Positions 25,368-33,050 of a stretch of 64,000 nt of DNA are shown in pieces. The translations under genes and the position numbers were made by a program. The stretch covers positions 38,532-102,531 of the forward strand of contig NZ_BJNE01000014.1 in NCBI RefSeq assembly GCF_006539525.1. Direction: 5' to 3'. Source of the DNA: Glutamicibacter nicotianae (lineage in GTDB: Bacteria > Actinomycetota > Actinomycetes > Actinomycetales > Micrococcaceae). The number at the start of each line of letters is the position of its first letter. Within the stretch, counting starts at the first letter, position 1. The notes beneath the pieces are model-generated. The model had not been told where the DNA came from. It made no database searches and worked only from the letters and a program-made list of their open reading frames with translations.

Positions 25368-25825
25368 CCCCTCCGCCATCGCGCAGCGCGCAGAACACCG
25401 TGCCGCCTTCTTCCCTGGCCCCGGGTTCCCTGCTGCTGGTGTTCCTTGGCGGCGCCGCCGGGACAGCCGCCCGGCAAGGACTGGGCCTGCTGCTGCCTTC
25501 CGCTGGCGGTTTCCCGATCGCGATTTTCGCCGCCAACATGCTGGGAGCCTTCCTGCTCGGCCTGCTGCTGGAGGCGCTGTCGCACGGCGGCGGCAGCGAG
25601 GGACGGCGCCGCCGGCAGCGCTTGCTGCTGGGCACCGGTTTCATGGGCGGCTTCACCACCTACAGTGCGCTGGCCACCGACAGCATGCTGCTGTTCTCAT
25701 CCAGTGCGGTGCTCCCGGCGCTGGCCTATGCTCTGCCCACGGTGATCTGCGGCGCTTTGGCTACCTGGTGCGGCATTGCCCTCGCGGCGAGGCGTGCGGC
25801 CCGAACAGCGGGAGGAGCCCGGTAG
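25364..25825 (+). CDS. crcB: Fluoride ion channel CrcB/FluC, first subunit
   Basis: 153-aa member of the Fluc family with four hydrophobic segments. The conserved GTGFMGGFTTYSALATD motif includes the Phe-Thr-Thr-Tyr/Phe-Ser filter and central Na+ site. It starts in a 4-bp overlap with the upstream stress gene and ends in a 1-bp overlap with a second crcB gene. Actinobacteria commonly encode paired Fluc subunits that assemble as antiparallel heterodimers to expel fluoride. Confidence 0.92.
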   Translation: MTPPPSRSAQNTVPPSSLAPGSLLLVFLGGAAGTAARQGLGLLLPSAGGFPIAIFAANMLGAFLLGLLLEALSHGGGSEGRRRRQRLLLGTGFMGGFTTYSALATDSMLLFSSSAVLPALAYALPTVICGALATWCGIALAARRAARTAGGAR

Positions 25826-26205
25826 TGCTCTCCCCCGGCTTGTTTTTCACGGTTGCGCTCTGCGGCGGCCTTGGCGCCTGCCTGCGTTTCGTGCTTGATG
25901 CCCTGATCAGGCGGTGGCTTCCCGCCCCTCTGCCTTGGGGGACGATCCTGGTCAACCTTTCAGGCTCCTTCGCCCTCGGCGTGCTGACCGGGCTGCTGGC
26001 CCAGCAGCTGCTGTCTGCGCAATGGCTGGCGGCCATCGGTACGGGACTGCTCGGCGGCTACACGACGTTTTCCACGGCCAGCTTCGAAACGGTCCGGCTG
26101 CTGCAGTCAGGCCGCATCGCGGCGAGCCTGGCCAACGCCCTGGGCACGCTGGTTGGAGCCGTGCTTGCCGCGTGGCTCGGCTTCCAGCTGGCTGGGCTCT
26201 TCTAG
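25825..26205 (+). CDS. crcB: Fluoride ion channel CrcB/FluC, second subunit
   Basis: 126-aa Fluc-family protein with four hydrophobic segments and the hallmark GTGLLGGYTTFSTASFE. The GTG at 25825 is used because it overlaps the preceding stop (TAGTG) and is preceded by GGAGGAG; an upstream in-frame ATG at 25768 lies inside the first crcB gene. The two subunits share low identity outside the core, consistent with opposite membrane topology in a heterodimer. Confidence 0.92.
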   Translation: MLSPGLFFTVALCGGLGACLRFVLDALIRRWLPAPLPWGTILVNLSGSFALGVLTGLLAQQLLSAQWLAAIGTGLLGGYTTFSTASFETVRLLQSGRIAASLANALGTLVGAVLAAWLGFQLAGLF

Positions 26206-26214
26206 CCGGAAACG

Positions 26215-26246
26215 GCACATGCCAAGCCGGAAGGCTTGGCATGTGC
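26215..26246. terminator. Terminator between crcB and the YrdB-like gene
   Basis: A perfect 14-bp stem (GCACATGCCAAGCC with its complement) around a GGAA tetraloop at 26229-26232, between convergent genes. It probably acts in both directions. Confidence 0.8.
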
Positions 26247-26252
26247 TGTTCG

Positions 26253-26726
26253 CTAGCGTGCTGCGCGGCGTCCCTTGGGTGCGCCCGTCCGGGCCCGGTT
26301 GGGAAGGTCCTTCGGCGGCCGCTTGGTGCGATCGTGCGGAACTACGTACCCTCCGGTGGCGATGACCAATATGGCGCTGATACCGGTCAACGAGAGCATC
26401 GCAATCGCCCAGATCTGGGACTGGTCATAGAAGGAATGGTCGACGCTCAGCCAAAGCACGTAGGCGCCGATGAGGTAGATGATATGGATCAAGAGCAGGC
26501 GGGTGCGCAGCCGCAGCTTGATGACTGCCTTCGGTGAGAAGAAGATCGACCACAGGATCAGCAGCGGAATGACCACGACGAGTATTGCTGGAATGGTCGG
26601 CCAGGGGATGAAGGCGATAGCTGCGAGTGCCGCCGCGAACAGCAGCCCGACTTCCAAGAGGAAAGCCACTGCGGCATAGGTTGCTGAGAGGAAAGGCGAT
26701 ACCCGCTGGGAACTTTTTTTACCCAT
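26253..26726 (-). CDS. YrdB-like (DUF2568) small membrane protein
   Basis: 157-aa protein with four predicted membrane helices within residues about 10-130 and a basic Arg/Lys/Pro-rich tail (T-K-R-P-P-K-D). The pattern resembles the YrdB/DUF2568 family, whose function is not known. The start is uncertain: ATG at 26724-26726 is used here, but an in-frame TTG at 26733-26735 with GGAG 5 nt upstream, or GTG at 26741, are alternatives that add 3 to 5 residues. Confidence 0.65.
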   Translation of the reverse strand: MGKKSSQRVSPFLSATYAAVAFLLEVGLLFAAALAAIAFIPWPTIPAILVVVIPLLILWSIFFSPKAVIKLRLRTRLLLIHIIYLIGAYVLWLSVDHSFYDQSQIWAIAMLSLTGISAILVIATGGYVVPHDRTKRPPKDLPNRARTGAPKGRRAAR

Positions 26727-26741
26727 CGACTTCAATCTCAC

Positions 26742-27040
26742 TCCGTTTCTGCACGCGGCATTTCAAAGCCTTCGACTTTCATCTCAAGTCTATGTGCAAA
26801 TTCTCCATCCCGCGAACAGGCTCGCGATGCGGCGGCTGACTTCAAGGCAAACAAAAAGCTCCGGATCCAAGCTTGCGGGCTTGGATCCGGAGCCGGAAAT
26901 TGTGGAGCTCAAGGGACACGTGTCGAACTCAGACCACTACGCGATCATCTGCTCATCAAAGCTTGGATTCCTGCCTCCTGAAGCACGGGTTCATCCAGTC
27001 GGTTGGGTGCCGGTCGCGATATCCCAGCGGCGCAGTGGTT
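26742..27040. other. Gene-free stretch at the left edge of the mobile island
   Basis: About 300 bp without a credible gene. It contains a strong minus-strand terminator (26853-26893), a GGACACGTGTC palindrome near 26920, and a possible short minus-strand coding tail near 26950-27030 (a frame ending in a run such as RHPTDWMNPCF) that could not be identified. Confidence 0.4.
26853..26893 (-). terminator. Strong minus-strand terminator left of the island
   Basis: A perfect 14-bp stem, 26858-26871 with 26880-26893, has an 8-nt loop. On the minus strand it is followed by U5 (AAAAA at 26853-26857 on the plus strand). In the chromosome before island insertion it would have followed tmRNA. Confidence 0.85.
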
Positions 27041-27514
27041 CTACTCGTGTTGGAGATGGAGTAGGGGATTCTTGCCTATAACTGTGACCGACTTCTTGGC
27101 TCGACTAAGAGCCACATATAGCTGCCTCGGATCGGTGAAGTTCTGGGCATTCGCAATGATCACATGATCGAATTCCAGTCCCTTCACTAGCAACGTCCGG
27201 GAAGCGACGCGTCGACGGTCGGCACGCCCACCCATGCGTGCGCGGTCACGAACAGTTGCGAGAGCCTCTGACGGACGCTGTCCGTCTTCAACGCTTCTTG
27301 CGATAGCACGGAAGGTGTCGTCCCACGATTCCGGCCGGTAGAGCGTCAGACTGGGTGTTGCGCGGATTTCATCGGTGGCTATTTGTAACTGGTCATACGT
27401 AGTATTCGTAACTAATCCATCTAGCGCCGCCTGTACCATAGCCAGCCCTCCTCGCTTGAGGTCCGAGATCGTACGCCCATTCTCGAGGCGTCTCTCCTGA
27501 GTTTGTTCATTTGC
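27041..27514 (-). pseudogene. C-terminal fragment of a UvrD-like superfamily 1 helicase
   Basis: An open frame of about 157 codons reads into UvrD-type motifs V and VI: LLVKGLEFDHVIIANA and LYVALSRAKKSVTVIG, the signature of the C-terminal RecA domain. All N-terminal helicase motifs are missing; the frame meets a TAG at 27515-27517, next to the IS1634-type transposase remnant. An insertion followed by deletion has probably removed the rest. The final codons (HLQHE) coincide with a 9-bp copy of the tmRNA 3' end, so the stop may derive from the integration junction. Confidence 0.75.
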
Positions 27515-27526
27515 CTAGTGCGTGAC

Positions 27527-27886
27527 TTATCTGCGCTTCAGGGAGTCAAGGAGGGCTTGTTTTTCGGCCGGGATTTGGGGTGGGAAGGTTTGTTCGGCGC
27601 CGTTTATCGCGATTGTTGCCGACCGTAGGGTTTTCAGTTGCCGCACCAGATGGCGAATGCTTATCCCGGTGCGTTTTTGGGCCCATCGGGATAGGGCTAG
27701 GGCAGCAAACACGATGGTCAGGTGCGCCTCAATCGCCTCACGTCGGCGGGCGAACTGGGGTCGGGCGCGGAGGTCAGTTTTACTCATGCGAAATGACTGC
27801 TCTACTTGCCACAGGTCGTGGTAGGAGGTGATGACTTCGTTTGCGCTGATGAGGCTAGCGGGGATATTGGTTACATAGCCTTTAAG
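27527..27886 (-). pseudogene. IS1634-type transposase, C-terminal fragment
   Basis: About 119 codons of an IS4-superfamily/IS1634-family DDE transposase, from LKGYVTNIPAS to the stop. The YHDLWQVEQSFRMSKTDL motif carries the catalytic Glu of the DDE triad (Y-x-E-x-K type signature). The N-terminal catalytic Asp residues are lost because the ISL3-family element abuts it at 27887. It is non-functional and records an earlier insertion that truncated the neighbouring helicase. Confidence 0.85.
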
Positions 27887-27909
27887 GGCTCTTCGCAATC
27901 AAGGGTGTA
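27887..27909. repeat. Left terminal inverted repeat of the ISL3 element
   Basis: Begins GGCTCTTCGCAATC and ends GGGTGTA. Complementary to 29310-29332 at 20 of 23 positions. Confidence 0.9.
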
Positions 27910-29200
27910 ACACCGGTCTGAACCCACCAGACTCCAGCAGGGACCTCGCGATGCAATTCGAGAGGTTCCCGAACCCCAACGCCGAACCTCGAAGATGCTC
28001 CAAGCGGCCATTGATCGCTTCGGTTGGCTCGTTCGATGACCCCATATGATCGAAATACGCCAAGATATCCGACGCGCGTTTCTTCAATGTTGTAGCCAAG
28101 GACCTCACCTCGATCATGTCCTTAGGCAAGGTCTTGGGCAGGTCATGGATCAAATCCCTCAACCGTTCCTTCCCCTCGCGTGGTGAGGGTGCCCGGTACG
28201 CGGCCACCATCCGCTGATACACCTTCCACGTCGGCTGAACGACCTGATGGTCCGGATCAGCAAACAATGCTTGCAGTTGCCCTTTGCCACGTTCGCTGAG
28301 CAGTTCCTCGCCGGTCAGCAGTGTCTTGCGTGCCCGATACAACGGATCCTTGCTCCGGCCACGCCGGCCCAGCGTCTCATGCTGGATCCGCTGCCGGGCT
28401 TTCTCCAACGCGGTGCCGGCCAGCTTCACCACATGGAACGGGTCCATCACCTCCACCGCATGCGGCAGCTCTTCTACCGCCGCGGTCTTGAACCCGGTGA
28501 ACCCGTCCATCGCAACGATCTGAACCCCGGCACGCCACGCCGGGTCCCGCTCCTGCAACGAGGACTTGAACACCTGCTTCGACCGGCCCTGGACCATGTC
28601 CAGTAGCCGTGCCGGTCCGCTCCGCTGCTGCACCGGGGTCAGGTCAATGATGACCGTGACGTAATTGTCGCCGTATCGGCCATGCCGCCACACGTGCTCG
28701 TCCACCCCGATCACCTGGACTGCGTCAAAACGGGTCGGACTGCTGATCAGCACCCGCTGCCCTTCGGCCAGCACCGCCGTGTTCGCGGTATTCCACGAAA
28801 CGCCCAGCCCGACCGCGACCCGGGCCATGCTCAAATGCTGGCACACGATCCCTTTCAAGGCCCATCGCAGCCCACCGCGGGAGATCTTCGCTTTCGGTTC
28901 GGCAGCCAAGGAGGTGTCCTGCACCCACACGTGCTTGCAGGTGGCGCACCGGTAGCGGCGCACCCGAATAGCCAAGATAGTGGGCCGCCACCCGAATGGT
29001 GCATGCGACAGCCGGCGGATCCTGGTATCCCGTGCGGTGCCCTGCGCGCCGCACAGGTGGCAGAACTTGTCGTCTTCGACGACTCGGCACTCGATCACTG
29101 CGCGGGTTTCGGGGATGTGCTGCCCGGTGGCTGTCAGTCCGAGGTGTTGAAGGCCGCAGAATGTCGTCAAGTCCGGGGTGCAGTAGGTAGCATTGAGCAT
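27899..29200 (-). CDS. ISL3-family transposase
   Basis: 433-aa intact transposase. N-terminal zinc-binding cysteines (CHLCG at about 46-50 and CATC at about 85-88) precede a helix-turn-helix and the DDE_Tnp_ISL3 catalytic domain. Catalytic residues appear as the Asp in VIGVDEHVWRHG, the Asp in VAMDGFTGFK and the Glu in SSNEPTEAINGRLE. It lies within a complete pair of inverted repeats and is probably active. The TGA overlaps the inner edge of the left repeat. Confidence 0.95.
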   Translation of the reverse strand: MLNATYCTPDLTTFCGLQHLGLTATGQHIPETRAVIECRVVEDDKFCHLCGAQGTARDTRIRRLSHAPFGWRPTILAIRVRRYRCATCKHVWVQDTSLAAEPKAKISRGGLRWALKGIVCQHLSMARVAVGLGVSWNTANTAVLAEGQRVLISSPTRFDAVQVIGVDEHVWRHGRYGDNYVTVIIDLTPVQQRSGPARLLDMVQGRSKQVFKSSLQERDPAWRAGVQIVAMDGFTGFKTAAVEELPHAVEVMDPFHVVKLAGTALEKARQRIQHETLGRRGRSKDPLYRARKTLLTGEELLSERGKGQLQALFADPDHQVVQPTWKVYQRMVAAYRAPSPREGKERLRDLIHDLPKTLPKDMIEVRSLATTLKKRASDILAYFDHMGSSNEPTEAINGRLEHLRGSALGFGNLSNCIARSLLESGGFRPVLHP

Positions 29201-29309
29201 GGCCGAGAGCTTTCGACTTTGGTTGTGTAGGAACTTTCATTCTCGTGAAGCTCTCGGCCTTTTCCGTGCCGTGACACGCTACCTGATATCTGGGATCTGT
29301 TGAGGCTGC

Positions 29310-29332
29310 TACACCTTAGATTGCGAAGATCC
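29310..29332. repeat. Right terminal inverted repeat of the ISL3 element
   Basis: Reads TACACC...GCGAAGATCC on the plus strand and is the imperfect complement of the left end at 27887-27909. Confidence 0.9.
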
Positions 29333-29333
29333 G

Positions 29334-29657
29334 GCAGAGGTAATCATCGCCGTATGCCGACAGTTCGGAATAAACCCCCTCGAAGGTCTTACCGCGGCCC
29401 AACTCATAACAAATGCCGAAGTAACGGAGGCTGCCGGAGAAACGAATCTCCGAAACGTTACCGAGCGCGCTCTACTCGAAGAAGTCTTGCGTCGAGTCGC
29501 CGATCGAGAAGCCAATGAAAATGTGGCACCCCTGCATCTCATTGAGCCAGATCCCGACTACTCCAACATGTCGGCGGAGGATGCTAAGAATTATGGTCTA
29601 GCCGCGAAGGAAGCAGATCCGAACATTGGTCACGACGAATTACCTCACGAACCTTGA
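29334..29657 (+). pseudogene. Actinophage-type immunity repressor, C-terminal fragment
   Basis: A reading frame starting at the IS boundary and ending at TGA (29655-29657) encodes about 107 residues. It includes AEVIIAVCRQFGINPLEGL followed by an acidic tail. The phrase resembles the segment after the helix-turn-helix in actinophage repressors (a run such as V-x-x-A-x-x-G-x-N-P-x-E-A-L). The DNA-binding N-terminus is missing, apparently removed by the ISL3 element or an associated deletion, so the element's lysogeny control is lost. It has no start codon near its beginning and overlaps the ImmA-like gene by 32 bp. Confidence 0.65.
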
Positions 29658-30051
29658 GAATCTATCCGACCAGATGGGCGTGCGGGTGCGCACCGCACCC
29701 GCGCCCGGCGACTGGTGGGGCGTGTACGATCGGCGCCGCAAGCTGATAACCCTGCGGCCAAAGCTTGCCCGATGGCAATATGACTCCACATTCGCCCACG
29801 AACTTGGGCACGCCTACTTCGGTCATCACGGGCATCATCCCAAGACCGAGCTTCTGGCTAATCGGTGGGCCGCATGTCGGCTAATCACCTTCGAACGGCT
29901 TCTAGAGCACGCGGCAACAACTTTCGACAAGAAGGCGCTGGCCGCATCTCTTGGTGTTATGCCGTGGGTGATTGATGCGTTCGAGGAAACACTCACGTAC
30001 TCACAGAAGCTTGTCGTTTCCGAGCGACTGAGTGAATGCCATGTCGCCTAA
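29626..30051 (+). CDS. ImmA/IrrE-type metalloprotease
   Basis: 141-aa protein with the zincin motif HELGH in FAHELGHAYFGHHG, followed by a glutamate-rich E-L-L-A-N-R-W-A helix as in ImmA/IrrE peptidases. Such proteases cleave the adjacent repressor to induce an element after DNA damage. The likely start is TTG at 29626, inside the repressor fragment, with GAAGGA about 14 nt upstream; ATG at 29671 would remove the first 15 residues. With its repressor target decapitated, its present role is unclear. Confidence 0.85.
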   Translation: MVTTNYLTNLENLSDQMGVRVRTAPAPGDWWGVYDRRRKLITLRPKLARWQYDSTFAHELGHAYFGHHGHHPKTELLANRWAACRLITFERLLEHAATTFDKKALAASLGVMPWVIDAFEETLTYSQKLVVSERLSECHVA

Positions 30052-30056
30052 TGCTT

Positions 30057-30084
30057 CGCCCTCGCCTATTTCGGCGGGGGCGTT
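30057..30084 (+). terminator. Terminator after the ImmA-like gene
   Basis: A 10-bp stem (one G-U pair) at 30057-30066 and 30073-30082 is followed by TTTCATTGTTT. It begins 6 bp after the stop codon. Confidence 0.75.
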
Positions 30085-30193
30085 TCATTGTTTACGAGGG
30101 TTCTATAACGATTCAGTTTCGAATTTATTTCGGGAATGATTTCTTGGATAGGGTGAAGTTTGATCACTCAATCAATCAATAGGAGGAACCCGA

Positions 30194-30721
30194 ATGAAGA
30201 AGCTTGCACCGCTGGCTGCCGCGGCCGCGCTAGCCCTGTCCCTGACTGCGTGCTCGGGCGAAATCGAGAAGGGTGGCGCCGAGCCTGCCGCATCGTCTGA
30301 GGCGACCAAGGAGAGCGCAACCACCGAGCAGGTAGAGACTCTACAGTTCGGCGACAAGTACACCTGGACCAACGGCGTATCCATGGCAATTAGCAAGCCG
30401 AAGAAGTTTGAGTTGAGCGAAGTCGGAAAGATGGTTGTCACCAACGAAGATGCTAATTTCGTGAGCTTCGACGTGGTGGTGGCGAACGGTTCCGAAGAAG
30501 ATTTCGACCCGGTGATGATTCACTTCACCGCATCGTCGGATGGTGAAGAGGCTGAGGCGGTATTCGACACCGACAACAAGCTTGACGGTCCGCCGCAGAC
30601 CACCATCAAGCCGGGCAAATCGGCGAAATTCAAGATCGGTTTCGGAGTAGCTGACCCGAAGGACATCACCATGGACGCAAGCGCAGGCATGGAGTATTCC
30701 ACCCAGACGTTCACGAACTAG
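30194..30721 (+). CDS. Secreted lipoprotein, DUF4352-like, in the island
   Basis: 175-aa lipoprotein with a typical signal peptide and lipobox LTAC (Cys about residue 20), a Ser/Thr/Glu-rich linker and a beta-rich C-terminal domain (about 45-175). The domain resembles DUF4352/telokin-like extracellular modules seen in actinophage immunity regions. AGGAGG precedes the ATG. Location between the repressor-protease remnant and the integrase suggests a lysogenic-conversion or superinfection-exclusion protein; this is inference. Confidence 0.75.
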   Translation: MKKLAPLAAAAALALSLTACSGEIEKGGAEPAASSEATKESATTEQVETLQFGDKYTWTNGVSMAISKPKKFELSEVGKMVVTNEDANFVSFDVVVANGSEEDFDPVMIHFTASSDGEEAEAVFDTDNKLDGPPQTTIKPGKSAKFKIGFGVADPKDITMDASAGMEYSTQTFTN

Positions 30722-30734
30722 CCTAGAACGCACG

Positions 30735-30776
30735 AGAACGCCCCCTCCACGCTTTAATGCGTCGAGGGGGCGTTCT
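30735..30776. terminator. Bidirectional terminator between lipoprotein and integrase
   Basis: A 13-bp perfect stem (30735-30747 with 30764-30776) encloses an additional short ACGC/GCGT stem; T-rich on the right side. It serves two convergent genes. Confidence 0.8.
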
Positions 30777-30779
30777 TGT

Positions 30780-31862
30780 CTATCCGAGGGCGTCTGCGGC
30801 TTTCTGGTCATCGTCGTTCGCCAGTCGTGCGTAGATCTTCAATGTGGTTTGCGGATCCTCGTGACCGAGGCGCGCCTGTACAACGTTCACGGGCACACCG
30901 GCCTGCAACAAGTGCGTAGTGTGCGCTTTGCGGATCTCATGAATCCATGGCTTTTCGTCCAGATCTCCGTCTTCCACAAGCTTGTTGATGACCGGCTGCC
31001 ATGTGTACTTGTGAAAGTAGCTGTTGCGCAAGAACTCGCCATTGGGTCGAGTGAATATCAGCTCTCCGGGGCGAAGGTCATTCATGTGCTTGATCAGATC
31101 GGCGGACAGCTCCAAGCTGCACGTGACGTTGCGCTTCGCCATCTCAGTTTTCGGTGGGCCGATTTGTTCCCCCTCGTCGGTGGACTTCCACGCTCGAGTG
31201 ATCATGATGATGCACCGCTTATTCTCGACTCGGATATCGCGCTTTCGTAGCGCGGTCGCTTCGTTGTAGCGAAGCCCAGTCTTGGCCAGCACCCGAATGA
31301 ATAGCTTGTACTGGTCTGGCATGGCGTCCTCGATGATCTGTAGATCCTCGAGTGATAGATAGACCGCTTCGCGGGCCTCGCCTTTATCTGGGTCGCCTAT
31401 CCCCTTCGCCACGTTCTTAGCCATCTTGCCTTCCTCCACGGCGGTGTCGAAGGCGCTGGAGAGTAGAGCGCGGATGTTTTTCTTGGTGCGCTGGGATAGC
31501 TCGGAGCCTATGGGCTTGTTGGAGCCTTTCACCGCCCGGAGGCCAGCCATCCAGTCGATCACGTGCTGCTTGGTCACTTTGTCGATGGCCATGTTGCCGA
31601 GGGTGGAGCCGATGATGTGCCCGGCGTTGTGATTCCGGTATCGCTTGATTGTTCCGGATTGCGGCTTGGTGAGCTGGTCGATATGCGAGGTTACGATTTC
31701 ATGCACGCGAGGCATCCGCTTATCGTGAATGCGCTTAACCTCGGTGGCTGCCTTGAGGCTGGACCCGTTCGCCTCCAGAAAGTCTTTGAATGTCCGACCT
31801 TTCACTTCGTCATCGAAGATGCGCGAGGTCATCTTGCCGGTGTCCTTGTTGCGGTACACCAC
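30780..31862 (-). CDS. int: Tyrosine recombinase (phage-type integrase)
   Basis: At least 360 aa. It has an AP2-like arm-binding N-terminus, a SAM-like core-binding domain (about 60-165) and a C-terminal catalytic domain. Catalytic residues appear as Arg in KTGLRYNEA, H-x-x-R in WIHEIRKAH, a later GH pair in ARLGHED, and Tyr in LKIYARL. It reads toward the island from the tmRNA end, consistent with integration at ssrA. The GTG at 31860-31862 is the first canonical start, but the frame upstream to 31916 still looks coding (VAVIQTVERKKGTGYRV) without an ATG, GTG or TTG. An original start may have been lost (GTA at 31908-31910) or be non-canonical. Confidence 0.9.
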   Translation of the reverse strand: MVYRNKDTGKMTSRIFDDEVKGRTFKDFLEANGSSLKAATEVKRIHDKRMPRVHEIVTSHIDQLTKPQSGTIKRYRNHNAGHIIGSTLGNMAIDKVTKQHVIDWMAGLRAVKGSNKPIGSELSQRTKKNIRALLSSAFDTAVEEGKMAKNVAKGIGDPDKGEAREAVYLSLEDLQIIEDAMPDQYKLFIRVLAKTGLRYNEATALRKRDIRVENKRCIIMITRAWKSTDEGEQIGPPKTEMAKRNVTCSLELSADLIKHMNDLRPGELIFTRPNGEFLRNSYFHKYTWQPVINKLVEDGDLDEKPWIHEIRKAHTTHLLQAGVPVNVVQARLGHEDPQTTLKIYARLANDDDQKAADALG

Positions 31863-31994
31863 CCGATAGCCGGTGCCCTTCTTGCGCTCGACAGTCTGGA
31901 TGACTGCTACTTTGATCTATGCCGTTCTATGACGTTCCTGTGTTGCTCGGGGTGGCGTTTAAACATCATTTAAGCCGTTTTAAGCATCATGAAT

Positions 31995-32028
31995 AAAGAA
32001 AACCCCGTGATCATGCCGATCACGGGGT
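31995..32028 (-). terminator. Terminator immediately downstream of tmRNA
   Basis: A perfect 11-bp stem, 32002-32012 with 32018-32028, and a 5-nt loop, followed on the minus strand by a U-rich tract (AAAGAAAA on plus). It lies 9 bp after the tmRNA 3' end and within the inferred island. Confidence 0.85.
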
Positions 32029-32037
32029 CAACTATAG

Positions 32038-32046
32038 TGGAGATGG
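32038..32046. other. Candidate attachment core at the tmRNA 3' end
   Basis: The 3' end of ssrA (TGGAGATGG on plus) recurs in the same orientation at 27051-27059, the other edge of the mobile island, giving a possible direct-repeat core. Only 9 bp are shared, so the assignment is tentative. Confidence 0.3.
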
Positions 32047-32403
32047 GGAGAATTGAACTCCCGTCCGATGTGGTGTTGCCAGGTCTTCTCCGGGCGCAGT
32101 TTGCTGTGGATTTTCTCTGCCCCAACCATCACGCAAACAAGTGGTTGATCCGGGCACAGTTGCCTGAATGTGTACCCAGCAGCGGCAACAACTGCTGAAT
32201 ACATTGGCTATCTAAATGACGTTAGGAACAGGGGCGATAGCGTCCCCTGGCTAACGGACTGTCTGGCTGCTTAGGCAGCGAGAGCGAAGTCAGTGCGCTT
32301 TGATTCGGCACTTATTGGTTTGCAAAGAGCGTTTACGAGATAACTTTGCGTCCTCGGCCCGCTTCATCTGTCGCGACTCACACCGTCGAAACCGATCATC
32401 CCC
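32038..32403 (-). ncRNA. ssrA: Transfer-messenger RNA (tmRNA)
   Basis: A 366-nt gene reading GGGGATGATCGGTTTCGAC at its 5' end. It ends in a tRNA-like T-arm (GGGAGTTCAATTCTCCC) and acceptor arm CATCTCC plus discriminator A, which pairs with the 5' GGGGATG over 7 bp. The tag reading frame lies at 32271-32309 on the minus strand and encodes AESKRTDFALAA followed by TAA, matching the actinobacterial -ALAA tag for proteolysis of stalled proteins. The terminal CCA is not encoded at this locus. It acts with SmpB, encoded 114 bp upstream. Confidence 0.97.
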
Positions 32404-32516
32404 GTATTTTGTTGTCAGTCCCGGTTTCCCGGATGCAACCACACCCTAGGGCGTGTTCATCAATCATAGCGCATCACGCCGGGTTGCCCCAATGCGAAAT
32501 GCGCCACAACCTCTGC

Positions 32517-32996
32517 TTACGCGTTGCCGCGGTTGCGTTCGCGCATGGCACGCAGTGCTTCGCGGTTATCCTGCTTTTCGCGCAGGGCCTGCCGCTTGTC
32601 GTACTCGCGCTTACCGCGGGCGACACCGATTTCCAGCTTCGCCCGACCCGATTTGAAGTACAAGCTCAGCGGTACGACAGTCAGGCCGGCTTCGCCGATC
32701 TTGCGCTCGATCTTGAGCAGTTCCTGGCGGTGCAGCAAGAGCTTTCGCCGACGACGAGCCGCATGATTGGTCCACGATCCGTTGAGGTACTCGGGAATGT
32801 AGACATTCTCGATGTACAGCTCACCGCGGTAGAACTGGCCGAAACCGTCAACGAGCGAAGCTTTGCCTTCGCGCAGCGACTTCACTTCGGTACCGGTGAG
32901 CACCATGCCAGCTTCGAAGGTGTCGAGGATTTCAAAATCGTGGCGCGCCTTGCGGTTGCTCGCGATGACTCGATCTTCTTGGTTCTTCTTAGCCAC
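32517..32996 (-). CDS. smpB: SsrA-binding protein SmpB
   Basis: 159-aa trans-translation factor that delivers tmRNA to stalled ribosomes. The OB-fold core shows the family hallmarks [21 protein letters not shown] and [18 protein letters not shown], and a basic C-terminal tail that enters the mRNA channel. It lies immediately upstream of ssrA and downstream of the ftsEX-peptidase genes, the conserved actinobacterial order. Confidence 0.97.
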   Translation of the reverse strand: MAKKNQEDRVIASNRKARHDFEILDTFEAGMVLTGTEVKSLREGKASLVDGFGQFYRGELYIENVYIPEYLNGSWTNHAARRRRKLLLHRQELLKIERKIGEAGLTVVPLSLYFKSGRAKLEIGVARGKREYDKRQALREKQDNREALRAMRERNRGNA

Positions 32997-33050
32997 GTTA
33001 CTCCTTGCATGTCGCGGGCGGATTCCCGCGCACAGACTACAAGTCTAGCG

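Larger units (their letters stand above)
27887..29332 (-). mobile_element. ISL3-family insertion sequence, 1446 bp
   Basis: A complete element bounded by 23-bp terminal inverted repeats that match at 20 of 23 positions (left GGCTCTTCGCAATC..., right end complement GGATCTTCGCAATC...). It encodes one full-length ISL3 transposase. The 8-bp flanks (CCTTTAAG on the left, GGCAGAGG on the right) differ, so no target duplication is seen. This points to an adjacent deletion or recombination after insertion. It separates a transposase remnant from a phage repressor remnant. Confidence 0.9.

Noticed and set aside
25200..25400. Fluoride riboswitch before crcB
   Set aside because: The crcB genes are translationally coupled to the stress protein gene, and no riboswitch-like pairing is visible upstream.
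26905..26965. tRNA-like stretch (T-loop-like GTTCGA and a D-loop-like TAGTGGTC on the minus strand)
   Set aside because: Neither the T-stem nor an anticodon arm pairs; it fails as a cloverleaf.
29300..29518. Small arginine-rich frame at the right end of the ISL3 element
   Set aside because: It is a different frame of the repressor fragment and spans the inverted repeat; composition is not protein-like.
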